Shown here one piece after another: positions 1 to 7,014 of a stretch of DNA of 10,487 nt. Numbering within the stretch: position 1 is the first letter of the stretch; each line of letters begins with the position of its first letter. A program made the position numbers and the translations under genes. Below the pieces are notes generated by a model. That model did no database searches. It was not told the origin of the DNA and saw nothing but the letters and a program-made list of their open reading frames with translations. Source of the DNA: Paracoccaceae bacterium (GTDB lineage Bacteria > Pseudomonadota > Alphaproteobacteria > Rhodobacterales > Rhodobacteraceae); the NCBI GenBank assembly GCA_003565055.1, contig PXDM01000342.1, positions 1-10,487 of the forward strand, given 5' to 3'.

Positions 1-553
1 ACATCGTATCTGCCGAGCCGCCGGGGAAATCGCAACGCGCCGTGCCGAAATCGGGCATGAAGAGCGTGTCGCCCACGAAAGCGGCATTGCCGATCACATA
101 GGTCAGGCAGGCAGGCGTATGGCCGGGCGTGTGCAGCACATCGCCGCGCATCTGGCCGATATGGAAACTGTCGCCATGCTTGAAGAGCGCATCGAATTGC
201 GAGCCGTCGCGCTGGAACTCTGTGCCCTCATTGAAGACCTTGCCGAACGTGTCCTGAACGACGCGGATATTCTCGCCAATCGCGATCTTGCCGCCGAGCT
301 TCTGCTGGATATAGGGCGCCGCCGAGAGATGGTCGGCATGGACATGCGTCTCGAGCAGCCATTCGACCTCAAGCTCGTTATCGCGCACGAAATCCACGAC
401 CATATCCGCCGAGCGCGTATCCGTACGCCCCGAGGCATAGTCGAAATCCAGCACAGAATCGACAATTGCGCATTTCTTGCTGTTGGGGTCACGCACCACA
501 TAGGTGACGGTGAAAGTCTCTTCGTCAAAGAAGGCTGTGACTTCGGGATTCAT
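1..553 (-). CDS. MBL-fold metallo-hydrolase, Blh / persulfide-dioxygenase-like (3' end off window)
   Basis: Leftward gene; 184 complete codons are visible and the C terminus lies beyond base 1. The N terminus starts MNPEVTAFFDEETFTVTYVV. Metal-binding motifs of the metallo-beta-lactamase fold are intact in the visible part: H70-V-H72-A-D74-H75, then H145 in HTPGHTP and D162 in GDTLF. The combination of LDFDYASGRTDTRS, FNEGTEFQRDGSQFD and MPDFGTARCDFPGGSADT is what I recognise from the Blh (beta-lactamase-like hydrolase) group. That group is related to ETHE1 persulfide dioxygenases and is found in BigR/SqrR-controlled sulfide-detoxification operons. It probably acts in the cytosol, since no signal peptide is seen. 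The start at 553 has GGAG seven bases upstream (564-561). Family assignment is good; the actual substrate (glutathione persulfide or another) cannot be read from sequence. An ATTG-N8-GAAT site lies just upstream. Confidence 0.88.
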   Translation of the reverse strand, partial: MNPEVTAFFDEETFTVTYVVRDPNSKKCAIVDSVLDFDYASGRTDTRSADMVVDFVRDNELEVEWLLETHVHADHLSAAPYIQQKLGGKIAIGENIRVVQDTFGKVFNEGTEFQRDGSQFDALFKHGDSFHIGQMRGDVLHTPGHTPACLTYVIGNAAFVGDTLFMPDFGTARCDFPGGSADTM

Positions 554-583
554 CTGGCAACTCCATCATTCTGTCTGGAGCAC

Positions 584-620
584 CATATATCGTTCACGAG
601 ACATATTGCAAGGTTTGAAT
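584..620 (-). promoter_or_regulatory. Candidate promoter with overlapping SqrR/BigR-like operator for the MBL gene
   Basis: The plus strand at 605-620 reads ATTG-N8-GAAT, one base from the ATTC-N8-GAAT dyad known for SqrR/BigR-type persulfide-sensing ArsR repressors. On the minus strand a -35-like TTGCAA (611-606) is followed after 16 bases by a -10-like TATATG (589-584). The start codon lies about 30 bases further on. A repressor on the dyad would cover the -35. The site sits between the ald terminator and the hydrolase, as expected for the hydrolase's own promoter. The match is short, so this is an inference supported by position and by the gene it precedes. Confidence 0.45.
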
Positions 621-646
621 GTAAATGGATGCGGATAATTTGAAAT

Positions 647-670
647 GGCCCGGAGCGTCGGCTCCGGGCC
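647..670 (-). terminator. GC-rich hairpin terminator of ald
   Basis: A perfect 10-bp inverted repeat (GGCCCGGAGC / GCTCCGGGCC) surrounds a 4-base loop. It begins nine bases beyond the ald stop codon. On the minus strand it is followed by ATTTCAAATTAT, which is AT-rich but not a clean T run. It therefore resembles the tract-poor intrinsic terminators common in high-GC alphaproteobacteria. It separates ald from the downstream hydrolase, which supports separate transcription units. Confidence 0.75.
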
Positions 671-679
671 AGTCTTGTC

Positions 680-1798
680 TCAGAGCCCCAGCGCCTTGCT
701 CGCCGGGATGCTGTCGAGCCCAAGCGCCGCACCGACAGCAGCATGGGTCACATGGCCTGCATGGGTGTTGAGCCCCGCGAGCAGATGCACATCCTCTTCG
801 CAGGCCTTACGCCAGCCCTTGTCGGCGAGCGCCAGCATGAAGGGCATGGTCGCATTGCCGAGCGCGATGGTCGAGCTGCGCGCCACGGCACCGGGCATGT
901 TCGCGACGCAGTAATGCAGCACATTGTCGATCTCATAGACCGGATCCGCATGGGTCGTGGCGCGCGAGGTCTCGAAACATCCGCCCTGATCAATCGCCAC
1001 ATCGACCAGAACAGCGCCGGGCTGCATGGTCTCGAGCTGCGCGCGCGAGATCAGTTTGGGGGCGGCGGCACCGGGGATGAGCACGGCCCCGATGACCATA
1101 TCCGCCCGCGTGATCAGATCCGCAATCGCGGCGGCGTCCGAGAATTGCGTCGTCAGGCGGCCATGGTAGATATCGTCGAGATAGGACATCCGCGCAATCG
1201 AACGGTCGAGGATCGTGACATTCGCCCCCATGCCGACGGCAACCCGCGCGGCTGCCGTGCCGACGACACCGCCGCCGATGATTGTGACATTCGCGGGCCG
1301 CACACCGGGAACGCCCCCCATCAGCACACCGCGCCCGCCATTGGCTTTCTGCAGCGCCCAGGCGCCCATCTGCGGCGCGAGCCGTCCGGCGACTTCGGAC
1401 ATGGGCGCGAGCAGGGGCAGCCCGCCTGCGCGGTCAGTGACTGTCTCATAGGCAATCGCGGTCACGCCAGAGGCGAGCAGGTCACGCGTCTGTTCAGGGT
1501 CGGGCGCGAGATGCAGGTAGGTGAAAAGGATCTGATCCGCCCGCAACTGCTTGCGCTCGACGGCCTGCGGTTCCTTGACCTTGACGACCATCTCGGAGCG
1601 GGCGAAGATTTCGGACGCCGTATCAACGATTTGCGCGCCGACATTGATGTAATCCTCATCCGCGAAACCAGAGCCGGCCCCGGCCCCTTGTTCGACGATG
1701 ACGGCATGGCCGCGCAGAATGGCTTCATACGCGGCATTGGGCGTCAGGCCCACGCGGAATTCCTGCGGTTTGATCTCTTTGGGGCATCCGATCAGCAT
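680..1798 (-). CDS. ald: Alanine dehydrogenase
   Basis: 372 aa, the usual length for NAD-dependent L-alanine dehydrogenase (L-alanine + NAD+ + H2O to pyruvate + ammonium + NADH), a soluble cytosolic enzyme. The N terminus MLIGCPKEIKPQEFRVGLTP is typical. Key residues fall at the family positions: R15, K75 (in VVKVKEP), H96 (in TYLHLAPD) and D270 (in VDVAIDQGG). The nucleotide-binding loop is IIGGGVVG (173-180), and D198 ends the second strand of the Rossmann fold. The start at 1798 is preceded by GGAAAGG with eight bases of spacing. The gene is divergent from an Lrp/AsnC regulator, the common arrangement in which the regulator senses alanine and controls ald. A hairpin terminator follows directly. 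The role is probably alanine catabolism or nitrogen/carbon balancing. Confidence 0.97.
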   Translation of the reverse strand: MLIGCPKEIKPQEFRVGLTPNAAYEAILRGHAVIVEQGAGAGSGFADEDYINVGAQIVDTASEIFARSEMVVKVKEPQAVERKQLRADQILFTYLHLAPDPEQTRDLLASGVTAIAYETVTDRAGGLPLLAPMSEVAGRLAPQMGAWALQKANGGRGVLMGGVPGVRPANVTIIGGGVVGTAAARVAVGMGANVTILDRSIARMSYLDDIYHGRLTTQFSDAAAIADLITRADMVIGAVLIPGAAAPKLISRAQLETMQPGAVLVDVAIDQGGCFETSRATTHADPVYEIDNVLHYCVANMPGAVARSSTIALGNATMPFMLALADKGWRKACEEDVHLLAGLNTHAGHVTHAAVGAALGLDSIPASKALGL

Positions 1799-1819
1799 GG
1801 CATCAACCTTTCCTGTTGC

Positions 1820-1846
1820 GCGATGCAGCGATGATATTGCATCGCT
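1820..1846. promoter_or_regulatory. Overlapping inverted repeats in the ald / lrp divergent control region
   Basis: Two interleaved dyads lie 22-48 bases upstream of the ald start. GCGATGCA (1820-1827) pairs with TGCATCGC (1838-1845), and AGCGATG (1827-1833) pairs with CATCGCT (1840-1846). GCGATG therefore occurs twice in direct orientation, eight bases apart. On the minus strand a -10-like TATCAT (1836-1831) lies inside the repeat. This is a plausible operator for the divergent Lrp/AsnC protein, but the sequence could also be a transcript hairpin in the ald leader. A weaker CAATTT/AAATTG pair (1893-1898, 1915-1920) lies nearer the regulator. Confidence 0.45.
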
Positions 1847-1940
1847 CGCGCGAAATTCTTGGAAACTTGCACTCGCTTCGCAAAAAGAGTATCAATTTCT
1901 TGCGTCTAATTCCAAAATTGTCGATGAAGGTTGCGCTGCA

Positions 1941-2399
1941 ATGCAGCTAGATGCCACAGATCGCCGCATCCTGCGGGTGCTGCAAAAGCAGGGCCGGGTG
2001 ACCAATGCGGAACTGGCCGAGATGGTCAATCTCTCGCCTTCGGCCTGTCATCGCCGCGTCCAGCGGCTGGAAGCGGACGGGATCATCGCGGATTATGTGG
2101 CGCTTCTCGACCCCAAGCGCATCGGGCGGCCCACTGTGGTCTTTGTGGAGATCAGCCTGTCGCGCCAGCGCGATGACATCCTCGACGCGTTCGAGCGCGA
2201 GGTGGCGCGGGTGCCCGATGTGCTGGAATGTCACCTGATGGCGGGCAGCGCGGATTACCTGCTCAAGATCATCGCTGCTGATACCGAGGATTTCGCGCGC
2301 ATCCATCGCCGGTATCTGAGCCGTTTGCCCGGCGTCGCGCAGATGCAATCGTCTTTCGCGCTGCGCACGGTGGTCAAGACCACAGCGCTTGATATTTGA
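1941..2399 (+). CDS. Lrp/AsnC family transcriptional regulator (likely controls ald)
   Basis: 152 aa from the ATG at 1941. This start gives the standard MQLDATDRRILRVLQKQGR N terminus and has GAAGG ten bases upstream. The same frame is open further upstream, but that part reads through the ald promoter and is not protein-like. Residues about 5-60 form the winged helix-turn-helix (AELAEMVNLSPSACHRRVQRLE). Residues about 65-140 form the RAM effector domain, with the G102-S-A-D105-Y ligand-pocket motif. Members bind amino acids and form octamers that wrap DNA. Being divergent from ald, it most likely senses alanine or a related amino acid and regulates ald and itself. That function is inferred from context; the family call is firm. 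Confidence 0.93.
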   Translation: MQLDATDRRILRVLQKQGRVTNAELAEMVNLSPSACHRRVQRLEADGIIADYVALLDPKRIGRPTVVFVEISLSRQRDDILDAFEREVARVPDVLECHLMAGSADYLLKIIAADTEDFARIHRRYLSRLPGVAQMQSSFALRTVVKTTALDI

Positions 2400-2471
2400 C
2401 AACCGCCGTGCCGAAACGCGTAACGCGGTCGTGCTGACCTGCGCGGCTCCTGCGCCTTTGGAAAACTCTGT

Positions 2472-3404
2472 TCAGCTCTTGGCCAGCGGGTGATGCTCCA
2501 GCACCAGCGATTTAAGCCGTTCTTCAAGGACATGCGTATAGATTTCGGTCGTCGACACATCGGCATGGCCGAGAAGCGTCTGGATCGCGCGCAGATCGGC
2601 ACCACCTGCCAGAAGATGAGTCGCGAAGGCGTGGCGCAGCACATGCGGGCTGATGCGGGTTGGATCAAGCCCTGCGCGGGTGGCGATGTCGCGCAAGAGA
2701 AGAAAGAAACTCACGCGGCTCAGATGCCCGTCGCGCCGCTTCGAAGGGAAGAGATGGCGCGGCTCCGGCAGGCGTTTGGCGCGTTGGTCGCTGGCCGCAA
2801 GGTCCCAATGCGCGAGCCAGTCGCCGAGCGCGCGGCGGGCGGGCTGAGAGAGCGGCACCATGCGTTCCTTGTTCCCCTTGCCGCGCACGAGCAGCATGGT
2901 CGGATCACCGCGCACAGCGGCGACGGGCAGGCTGACCAGTTCTGTCACGCGCATGCCGGTCGCGTAGAGAAGCTCCATCAGGCAGGTGTTGCGCGCGCGC
3001 TCGGCCTCGCTGCGGCCCGTGAGCCGCGCGGCCTCCAGCAGCGCATCGACCTCTGCATGGGTGAGCGTTGCGGGCAGTTTCTTCGATTTTCCGGGGCCAG
3101 TGATGCGGCTTGCAGGGTCGTCGCTGCGCCAGCCCTCGGCATAGGCGAAGCGGTAAAGCTGCCGGATCGCGGCGAGCCTGCGCGCGCGGGTCGATGTCGC
3201 GAGCCCTTGTGCTTCACACTCTACCAGATAGGCTTCGATCTCGGCGCGGCTCAGCTGATCGAAGGCGGCCCCGTTGCGCGCGGCCCAATCCGCGAAATCG
3301 CGCAAGTCGCGCGCATAGGCGAGTTGGGTGTTGCGCGCCGCGCCCTGTTCGGCGGCCTGCGCATCGAGGAAGGTCGAGATCCAGCGCTGAGACAGGGCCT
3401 CCAT
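2472..3404 (-). CDS. xerD: Tyrosine recombinase XerD
   Basis: 310 aa, normal length for the chromosome-dimer resolution recombinases. The N-terminal SAM-like core-binding domain covers about residues 1-95. The C-terminal catalytic domain carries the full set of active residues: R152 (ATGMRVTEL), K176 (RGKGNKERMVPL), H254 and R257 (HVLRHAFATHLL), H280 (LLGH) and the nucleophile Y289 (TEIYTH). It should act with XerC at dif, driven by FtsK, in the terminus region. No dif-like site is visible nearby. The start at 3404 lies five bases after the stop of the 525-aa gene, so translation is probably coupled. The gene converges on the Lrp regulator, with a 72-bp gap holding no convincing terminator. 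XerD rather than XerC is favoured by the neighbourhood (aroK-aroB) and the sequence feel. Confidence 0.93.
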   Translation of the reverse strand: MEALSQRWISTFLDAQAAEQGAARNTQLAYARDLRDFADWAARNGAAFDQLSRAEIEAYLVECEAQGLATSTRARRLAAIRQLYRFAYAEGWRSDDPASRITGPGKSKKLPATLTHAEVDALLEAARLTGRSEAERARNTCLMELLYATGMRVTELVSLPVAAVRGDPTMLLVRGKGNKERMVPLSQPARRALGDWLAHWDLAASDQRAKRLPEPRHLFPSKRRDGHLSRVSFFLLLRDIATRAGLDPTRISPHVLRHAFATHLLAGGADLRAIQTLLGHADVSTTEIYTHVLEERLKSLVLEHHPLAKS

Positions 3405-3409
3405 GCGCG

Positions 3410-4987
3410 TCAGCCCCGACGATCGAGCAGCAGCAACTCAATGGCGATCTGGCGGGCATCGGCATCGAGATCGAGCGCGCGCAACCGCATGAGCCCCTGC
3501 GCGGCGGCATGGGCGTCGCCTGCAGCCCCGAGTGCGATCTGCTCGAGCGCCTGCAACAGCACCATCCCGCGCGCGCCTTGCTCGAGCTGGGCCTGCGCGC
3601 TGTCGGGCAGGGGCGCATCGCTGAAGCCCAGGGCGATGGCGCTGGCCATGGCGGGGCTGTCGGTCTGCGGCAGCGGCGCGCCGGTTGCGAGCGCCATGAC
3701 CAGCCGCCCGAGGCTGGTGTCGGGGGCGAGCGCGGCCATGCGGTCGGGGCGGTCCTGCGCGAGCAGGAGCATCTGCCACAAGATGCGCGCAGCGTCCCGG
3801 CTCAGGTCGAGATCCGCGAGAGGCTCGGCATGGATGTCGGCGAAGGCGCTTTCCAGCTCGACCGCCTGAAACAGCTCATAGGCGCGGATCAGCGTCTCGG
3901 AAATCGCCGCAGTATCGCCCGAGGCCCGCGCGCGCTCAAGGCTTTGAACGACGCGCACGCGTTCCCACAATCCGCCCGATGCTGCCGCGCGGCGTTCCGT
4001 GTACAGACCGAAAAGCCGGTTCGGCTGCAACACCATCGCGCGGGTCAGCCGTTCCGCCGCATCGAGTTGCGCACGCCAGCCGGAAATGCCGCGCAGGTCG
4101 GAATGCGCGAAGGCGACGGGCAGGCCGCTGGTGCCCGGAGGCTCGCCCAGTGCCTCAAGGATGCGTAGCGCAAGCGGGGTGATATCGCGTGGTGGAGGCG
4201 GTGTGTAGTCGGCCTCTTCCTCCTCCAGAAACCGCGCGAGCAGATTTGCCTCATCCGCCGCGAGAAGCCCGAGACGTTGCGCCACGGCGAGCCCGGAATA
4301 GGCCGCCCGCCAATTCCCGCGCCGCGCCATGCAGAAAATCTGCGCGCCCTGACCCTCGGTGGCCGTGATCTGCCCTTCCATCGCAGCGCAAGCGCGGTCC
4401 TCTTCGCCCAGAAGAAGCGCAATATCGAAGGCGCGCAGCCGCAGCGCCGCATCCGTGACCGGCGCGGCCTCGATCAGTTGCGCGGCCTGTTCAAGCGCGC
4501 CCATGGCAATCAGCTGGTCGATCCGTGCGAGCAGAAGTGCCCCCGGCAGGGTCACAGCATTCGCGACCGGGGGCGAGAATTCGGCCAGCAGAAGCCTTAG
4601 GGTCAGCCGCGCCGCACTGGGCACCGTGTCACTGGGCAGGGCCGCAATGGCGTCGGTGATCTCTTCGGCGGGCAGTGGCCCCCAGAGATCGCGGGGCAAG
4701 CCGACCTGCGCTGCGGTGAACAGTCCGGTGGTGTCCAGATCAACGCCTGAAAGCGGCGTCACGGCGATCTCTTCGAATTGCGCATCGGGCTGTTGCGGGG
4801 CAGGCGGAGGGTCGTCCTCGGAAGGCAGGGGGCTTGGGGCGACTTCGGGCTGTGGCGGCAGGCGCAGCGCCTGCTCAAGCCAGTCAATCGCAGTTTGCGG
4901 TGCGCCTGTATTCTGCGCCAGCGCCGTGACAGGGGCCAACGCCAGAAGGCCCGCGAGCAGTGCCGCTGATGGTGCCCGGAGGGTCAA
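3410..4987 (-). CDS. Secreted alpha-helical-repeat protein of unknown function
   Basis: 525 aa, function not recognised. It starts with TTG at 4987, placed by a complete GGAGGTGA ribosome site (4996-4989) and a TTGA overlap with the stop of the upstream small gene. The N terminus is a clear Sec signal peptide: basic MTLRAP, hydrophobic core to about residue 20, cleavage after ALA at about 24. A proline/acid-rich linker follows (about 44-68, PQPEVAPSPLPSEDDPPPAP). The rest is alanine- and leucine-rich and apparently all-helical, resembling TPR/SEL1-like solenoids without a clean consensus. Mature cysteines C200 and C219 could form a disulfide in the periplasm. There is no catalytic motif and no further membrane segment. 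It lies between a 44-aa membrane protein and xerD in one transcription unit. A periplasmic scaffold or envelope role is a guess. Confidence 0.85.
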   Translation of the reverse strand: MTLRAPSAALLAGLLALAPVTALAQNTGAPQTAIDWLEQALRLPPQPEVAPSPLPSEDDPPPAPQQPDAQFEEIAVTPLSGVDLDTTGLFTAAQVGLPRDLWGPLPAEEITDAIAALPSDTVPSAARLTLRLLLAEFSPPVANAVTLPGALLLARIDQLIAMGALEQAAQLIEAAPVTDAALRLRAFDIALLLGEEDRACAAMEGQITATEGQGAQIFCMARRGNWRAAYSGLAVAQRLGLLAADEANLLARFLEEEEADYTPPPPRDITPLALRILEALGEPPGTSGLPVAFAHSDLRGISGWRAQLDAAERLTRAMVLQPNRLFGLYTERRAAASGGLWERVRVVQSLERARASGDTAAISETLIRAYELFQAVELESAFADIHAEPLADLDLSRDAARILWQMLLLAQDRPDRMAALAPDTSLGRLVMALATGAPLPQTDSPAMASAIALGFSDAPLPDSAQAQLEQGARGMVLLQALEQIALGAAGDAHAAAQGLMRLRALDLDADARQIAIELLLLDRRG

Positions 4988-5118
4988 TTCACCTCCAGCG
5001 TGACCGGGGTCTCGACCGGGCTGCGCTGCGGCGACAGATCACCGACATAGGCGTAGCCAATGACAGCGATGCCTGCCAGCAGCACCAGCAGGAAAACGAA
5101 TCGGAAGATATAGCGCAT
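4984..5118 (-). CDS. 44-aa single-pass membrane protein
   Basis: A short gene under the usual length cut-off. The ATG at 5118 opens MRYIFRFVFLLVLLAGIAVI, followed by GYAYVGDLSPQRSPVETPVT and LEVN before TGA. A basic N terminus, a hydrophobic segment at about 5-25 and a short polar proline-containing tail suggest one inner-membrane helix with the tail in the periplasm. Its stop overlaps the TTG start of the 525-aa secreted protein (TTGA), which is strong evidence of real translation and of coupling. The upstream AAAGG/AGG purines are a weak ribosome site. A competing longer frame at 4989-5204 is arginine- and serine-rich and not protein-like. Function unknown; it possibly anchors or partners the downstream secreted protein. 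Confidence 0.82.
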   Translation of the reverse strand: MRYIFRFVFLLVLLAGIAVIGYAYVGDLSPQRSPVETPVTLEVN

Positions 5119-5264
5119 GGGATGGCCTGCCTTTCAACAAAACAACACCTCTCTCTTGGCGTCGCCTTTGGGAGGTTTTCGCATCGACAATAGCGCCTTA
5201 ACACGACAAAAGACAGACGTTCGGGATAAACTTGTAAAGAGTGATACCTACGCGGGGGATCAGC
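5119..5264. promoter_or_regulatory. Divergent control region between the small membrane gene and aroK
   Basis: 146 bases separate the two divergent starts, so promoters for both transcription units should lie here. No hexamer pair is good enough to name. The stretch has an inverted repeat ACCTC (5147-5151) / GAGGT (5172-5176) with an inner GGC/GCC pair and a TTTT directly after. On the plus strand this resembles a weak terminator or attenuator. The aroK ribosome site GGGGGA lies at 5254-5259. Confidence 0.4.
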
Positions 5265-5810
5265 ATGAAATTGCGCAAGACAGTCGTGCTTGTCGGCATG
5301 ATGGGGGCGGGGAAAACGGCCGTCGGCAAGGAACTTGCGCGCATGCTGGGGGTGCCGTTTCTCGATTCGGACGAGGAGATCGTGACCGCCTCCACGCTGA
5401 GCATCGCCGAGATTTTCGAGCGCTTCGGCGAGCCTTATTTCCGCGCGCGCGAGGCCGAGGTGATCGCGCGGCTGCTGCGCGGGACGCCTTGTGTGCTGTC
5501 AGTGGGGGGCGGGGCGTTCCTCAACCCCGAGACACGCGCGCGCATCAGTGCCGAGGGCGCGGCGCTCTGGCTGAAGGCGGATCTCGACCTGCTTTGGTCG
5601 CGCGTACGCCACAAGACCACGCGCCCGCTGCTGCGCACGGACAACCCGCGCGAGACGCTGGCCGAGTTGCTGGACACGCGCGGTCCTGCCTATGCGCAGG
5701 CGGATCTGACTGTCGAAACCCGCGCCGATTACGCCATTGCCGACACTGCGAAGGCCGCGATTGATGTGCTGGCCACGCGCCCCGATATCCTGACAGGAGC
5801 CCAGCCATGA
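5265..5810 (+). CDS. aroK: Shikimate kinase
   Basis: 181 aa from the ATG at 5265, chosen because GGGGGA lies five bases upstream and the N terminus MKLRKTVVLVGMMGAGKTAV is standard; a GTG at 5241 in frame is less likely. The enzyme phosphorylates shikimate with ATP in the cytosol, the fifth step of the shikimate pathway. Walker A is GMMGAGKT (11-18). Shikimate contacts are expected at D34/D36 (LDSDEE), R60 (YFRARE) and the GGG loop (81-83). The lid arginine is R120 in RPLL, and R139 (TRGPAYAQAD) fits the C-terminal shikimate-binding arginine. Its TGA overlaps the aroB ATG (ATGA), so the pair is translationally coupled. Confidence 0.97.
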   Translation: MKLRKTVVLVGMMGAGKTAVGKELARMLGVPFLDSDEEIVTASTLSIAEIFERFGEPYFRAREAEVIARLLRGTPCVLSVGGGAFLNPETRARISAEGAALWLKADLDLLWSRVRHKTTRPLLRTDNPRETLAELLDTRGPAYAQADLTVETRADYAIADTAKAAIDVLATRPDILTGAQP

Positions 5811-6928
5811 CCCGGATCGACCATGTTCATGTTCCCTTGGGCGCGCGCGCCTATGATGTGGTGATCGGGCAGGGATTGCTCGCGCAGGCGGGCGCGTTGA
5901 TCGGCCCGCTTCTGCATCGCCCGCGCGCCGCAATCCTGACCGAGACGCGTGTGGCGGCGCTGCATCTCGACGCGCTTCAGGCCGGGTTGCAGGCCGCAGA
6001 CATCGCGTCGAGCGCGCATGCCTTGGCACCGGGGGAGGCGACGAAGGGCTGGGCCGGGCTGTCCGAGGCCGTGGAATGGCTGCTCGATGCGCAGGTCGAA
6101 CGGCGCGACATGGTGATTGCGCTCGGCGGCGGCGTCATCGGTGATCTGGGGGGCTTCGCGGCTGCGGTGCTGCGCCGGGGCGTGCGTTTCGTGCAAATCC
6201 CGACCTCGCTTCTTGCGCAGGTGGACAGCTCCGTGGGCGGCAAGACCGGGATCAACACGCGCCACGGCAAGAATCTGGTGGGGGCGTTTCATCAGCCGAG
6301 CCTTGTGCTTGCGGATATTGATCTGCTCGACAGCCTGCCCGCGCGCGATTTTCTGGCCGGTTACGGCGAGGTCGTGAAATACGGGCTTCTGGGCGATGCC
6401 GCGTTTTTCGACTGGCTGGAGGTCAATGGCCCCGCGCTCGCGCGCGGCGACAAGGCGCTGCGCCAGCATGCTGTGCGCCGATCCGTCGAGATGAAGGCGG
6501 GCATCGTGGCGCGTGACGAGACCGAGCAGGGGGAGCGCGCGCTTTTGAACCTCGGCCATACTTTCTGCCATGCGCTCGAGGCCGCGACGGGGTATTCCGA
6601 CCGGCTGCTGCATGGCGAGGGCGTGGCCATCGGCTGCGCGTTGGCCTTTGATCTCTCCGCGCGCATGGGGCTTTGCGCGCAGGAAACCCCGAGCCGCGTG
6701 CGTGCGCATCTTCGAGGCATGGGGATGAAGGCGGATCTGTCGGATATTCCGGGCGATCTGCCGGGGGCCGACGCGCTGGTTGCACTGATGGCGCAGGACA
6801 AGAAAGTGCAGGACGGGCGCTTGCGGTTCATCCTCGCGCGCGACATCGGGGCGGCCTTCGTCTGCGATGATGTGCCGGGGGAGATGCTGCGCGCGCTACT
6901 CGTCGATGCGCTGGAAATGCGGCCATAA
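5807..6928 (+). CDS. aroB: 3-dehydroquinate synthase
   Basis: 373 aa, typical length. It converts DAHP to 3-dehydroquinate using NAD+ as a recycled cofactor and a divalent metal, the second step of the shikimate pathway. Visible signatures are the nucleotide-binding GGGVIGDLGGFAA (107-119), PTSLLAQVDSSVGGKTGIN (132-150, with K146), and the metal ligands E188 (GEVVKYG), H251 (NLGHTFCHALEA) and H269 (LLHGEGVAIG). The ATG overlaps the aroK stop, so the pair forms one transcription unit. No clear terminator follows. The next rightward gene begins 86 bases later with its own candidate control repeats and a different base composition, so aroB may end the operon. Confidence 0.98.
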   Translation: MTRIDHVHVPLGARAYDVVIGQGLLAQAGALIGPLLHRPRAAILTETRVAALHLDALQAGLQAADIASSAHALAPGEATKGWAGLSEAVEWLLDAQVERRDMVIALGGGVIGDLGGFAAAVLRRGVRFVQIPTSLLAQVDSSVGGKTGINTRHGKNLVGAFHQPSLVLADIDLLDSLPARDFLAGYGEVVKYGLLGDAAFFDWLEVNGPALARGDKALRQHAVRRSVEMKAGIVARDETEQGERALLNLGHTFCHALEAATGYSDRLLHGEGVAIGCALAFDLSARMGLCAQETPSRVRAHLRGMGMKADLSDIPGDLPGADALVALMAQDKKVQDGRLRFILARDIGAAFVCDDVPGEMLRALLVDALEMRP

Positions 6929-6935
6929 GCGGACC

Positions 6936-7003
6936 TTGACGACGAAATTTTAACATATTTGACGGCTATCTGGAGACGCCGGGTCATTTTGACGTCGAAT
7001 ATC
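6936..7003 (+). promoter_or_regulatory. Direct repeats upstream of the lipoprotein protease gene
   Basis: TTGACGACGAAATTT (6936-6950) recurs as TTGACGTCGAATATC (6989-7003), sharing TTGACG-N-CGAA with start-to-start spacing of 53 bases. A third TTGACG lies between them at 6959-6964. The gap is AT-rich compared with the flanking genes. TTGACG resembles a sigma-70 -35 element, but no copy has a convincing -10 at the right distance. The repeats may be regulator half-sites or promoter pieces. Confidence 0.35.
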
Positions 7004-7014
7004 GGGTAAGAGTC

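Noticed and set aside
743..1834. Long plus-strand open frame antisense to ald
   Set aside because: It mirrors the ald codons in a high-GC genome; the product is rich in Arg, Gly, His and Asp with no motif, and ald is fully supported on the other strand.
1698..1940. N-terminal extension of the Lrp/AsnC regulator by 81 codons
   Set aside because: It would overlap ald and read through the divergent promoter; the family starts at MQLDATDRRIL with a ribosome site before 1941.
2400..2471. Terminator or dif site between the Lrp gene and xerD
   Set aside because: Only short CGCG and ACCGC/GCGGT pairs are present; there is no T tract and nothing like the XerC/XerD arms of dif.
2490..4168. Long plus-strand open frames antisense to xerD and the 525-aa gene
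   Set aside because: The low-complexity Arg/Ala/Ser products have no ribosome sites or motifs; they are shadows of GC-rich codons.
4989..5204. 71-aa minus-strand frame at the aroK divergent region
   Set aside because: Its Arg/Ser/Cys-rich product is not protein-like, and the frame beside it encodes the coupled 44-aa membrane protein.
5729..6709. 326-aa minus-strand open frame over aroB
   Set aside because: No recognisable domain or start signal, and it is antisense to an intact aroB with all active residues.
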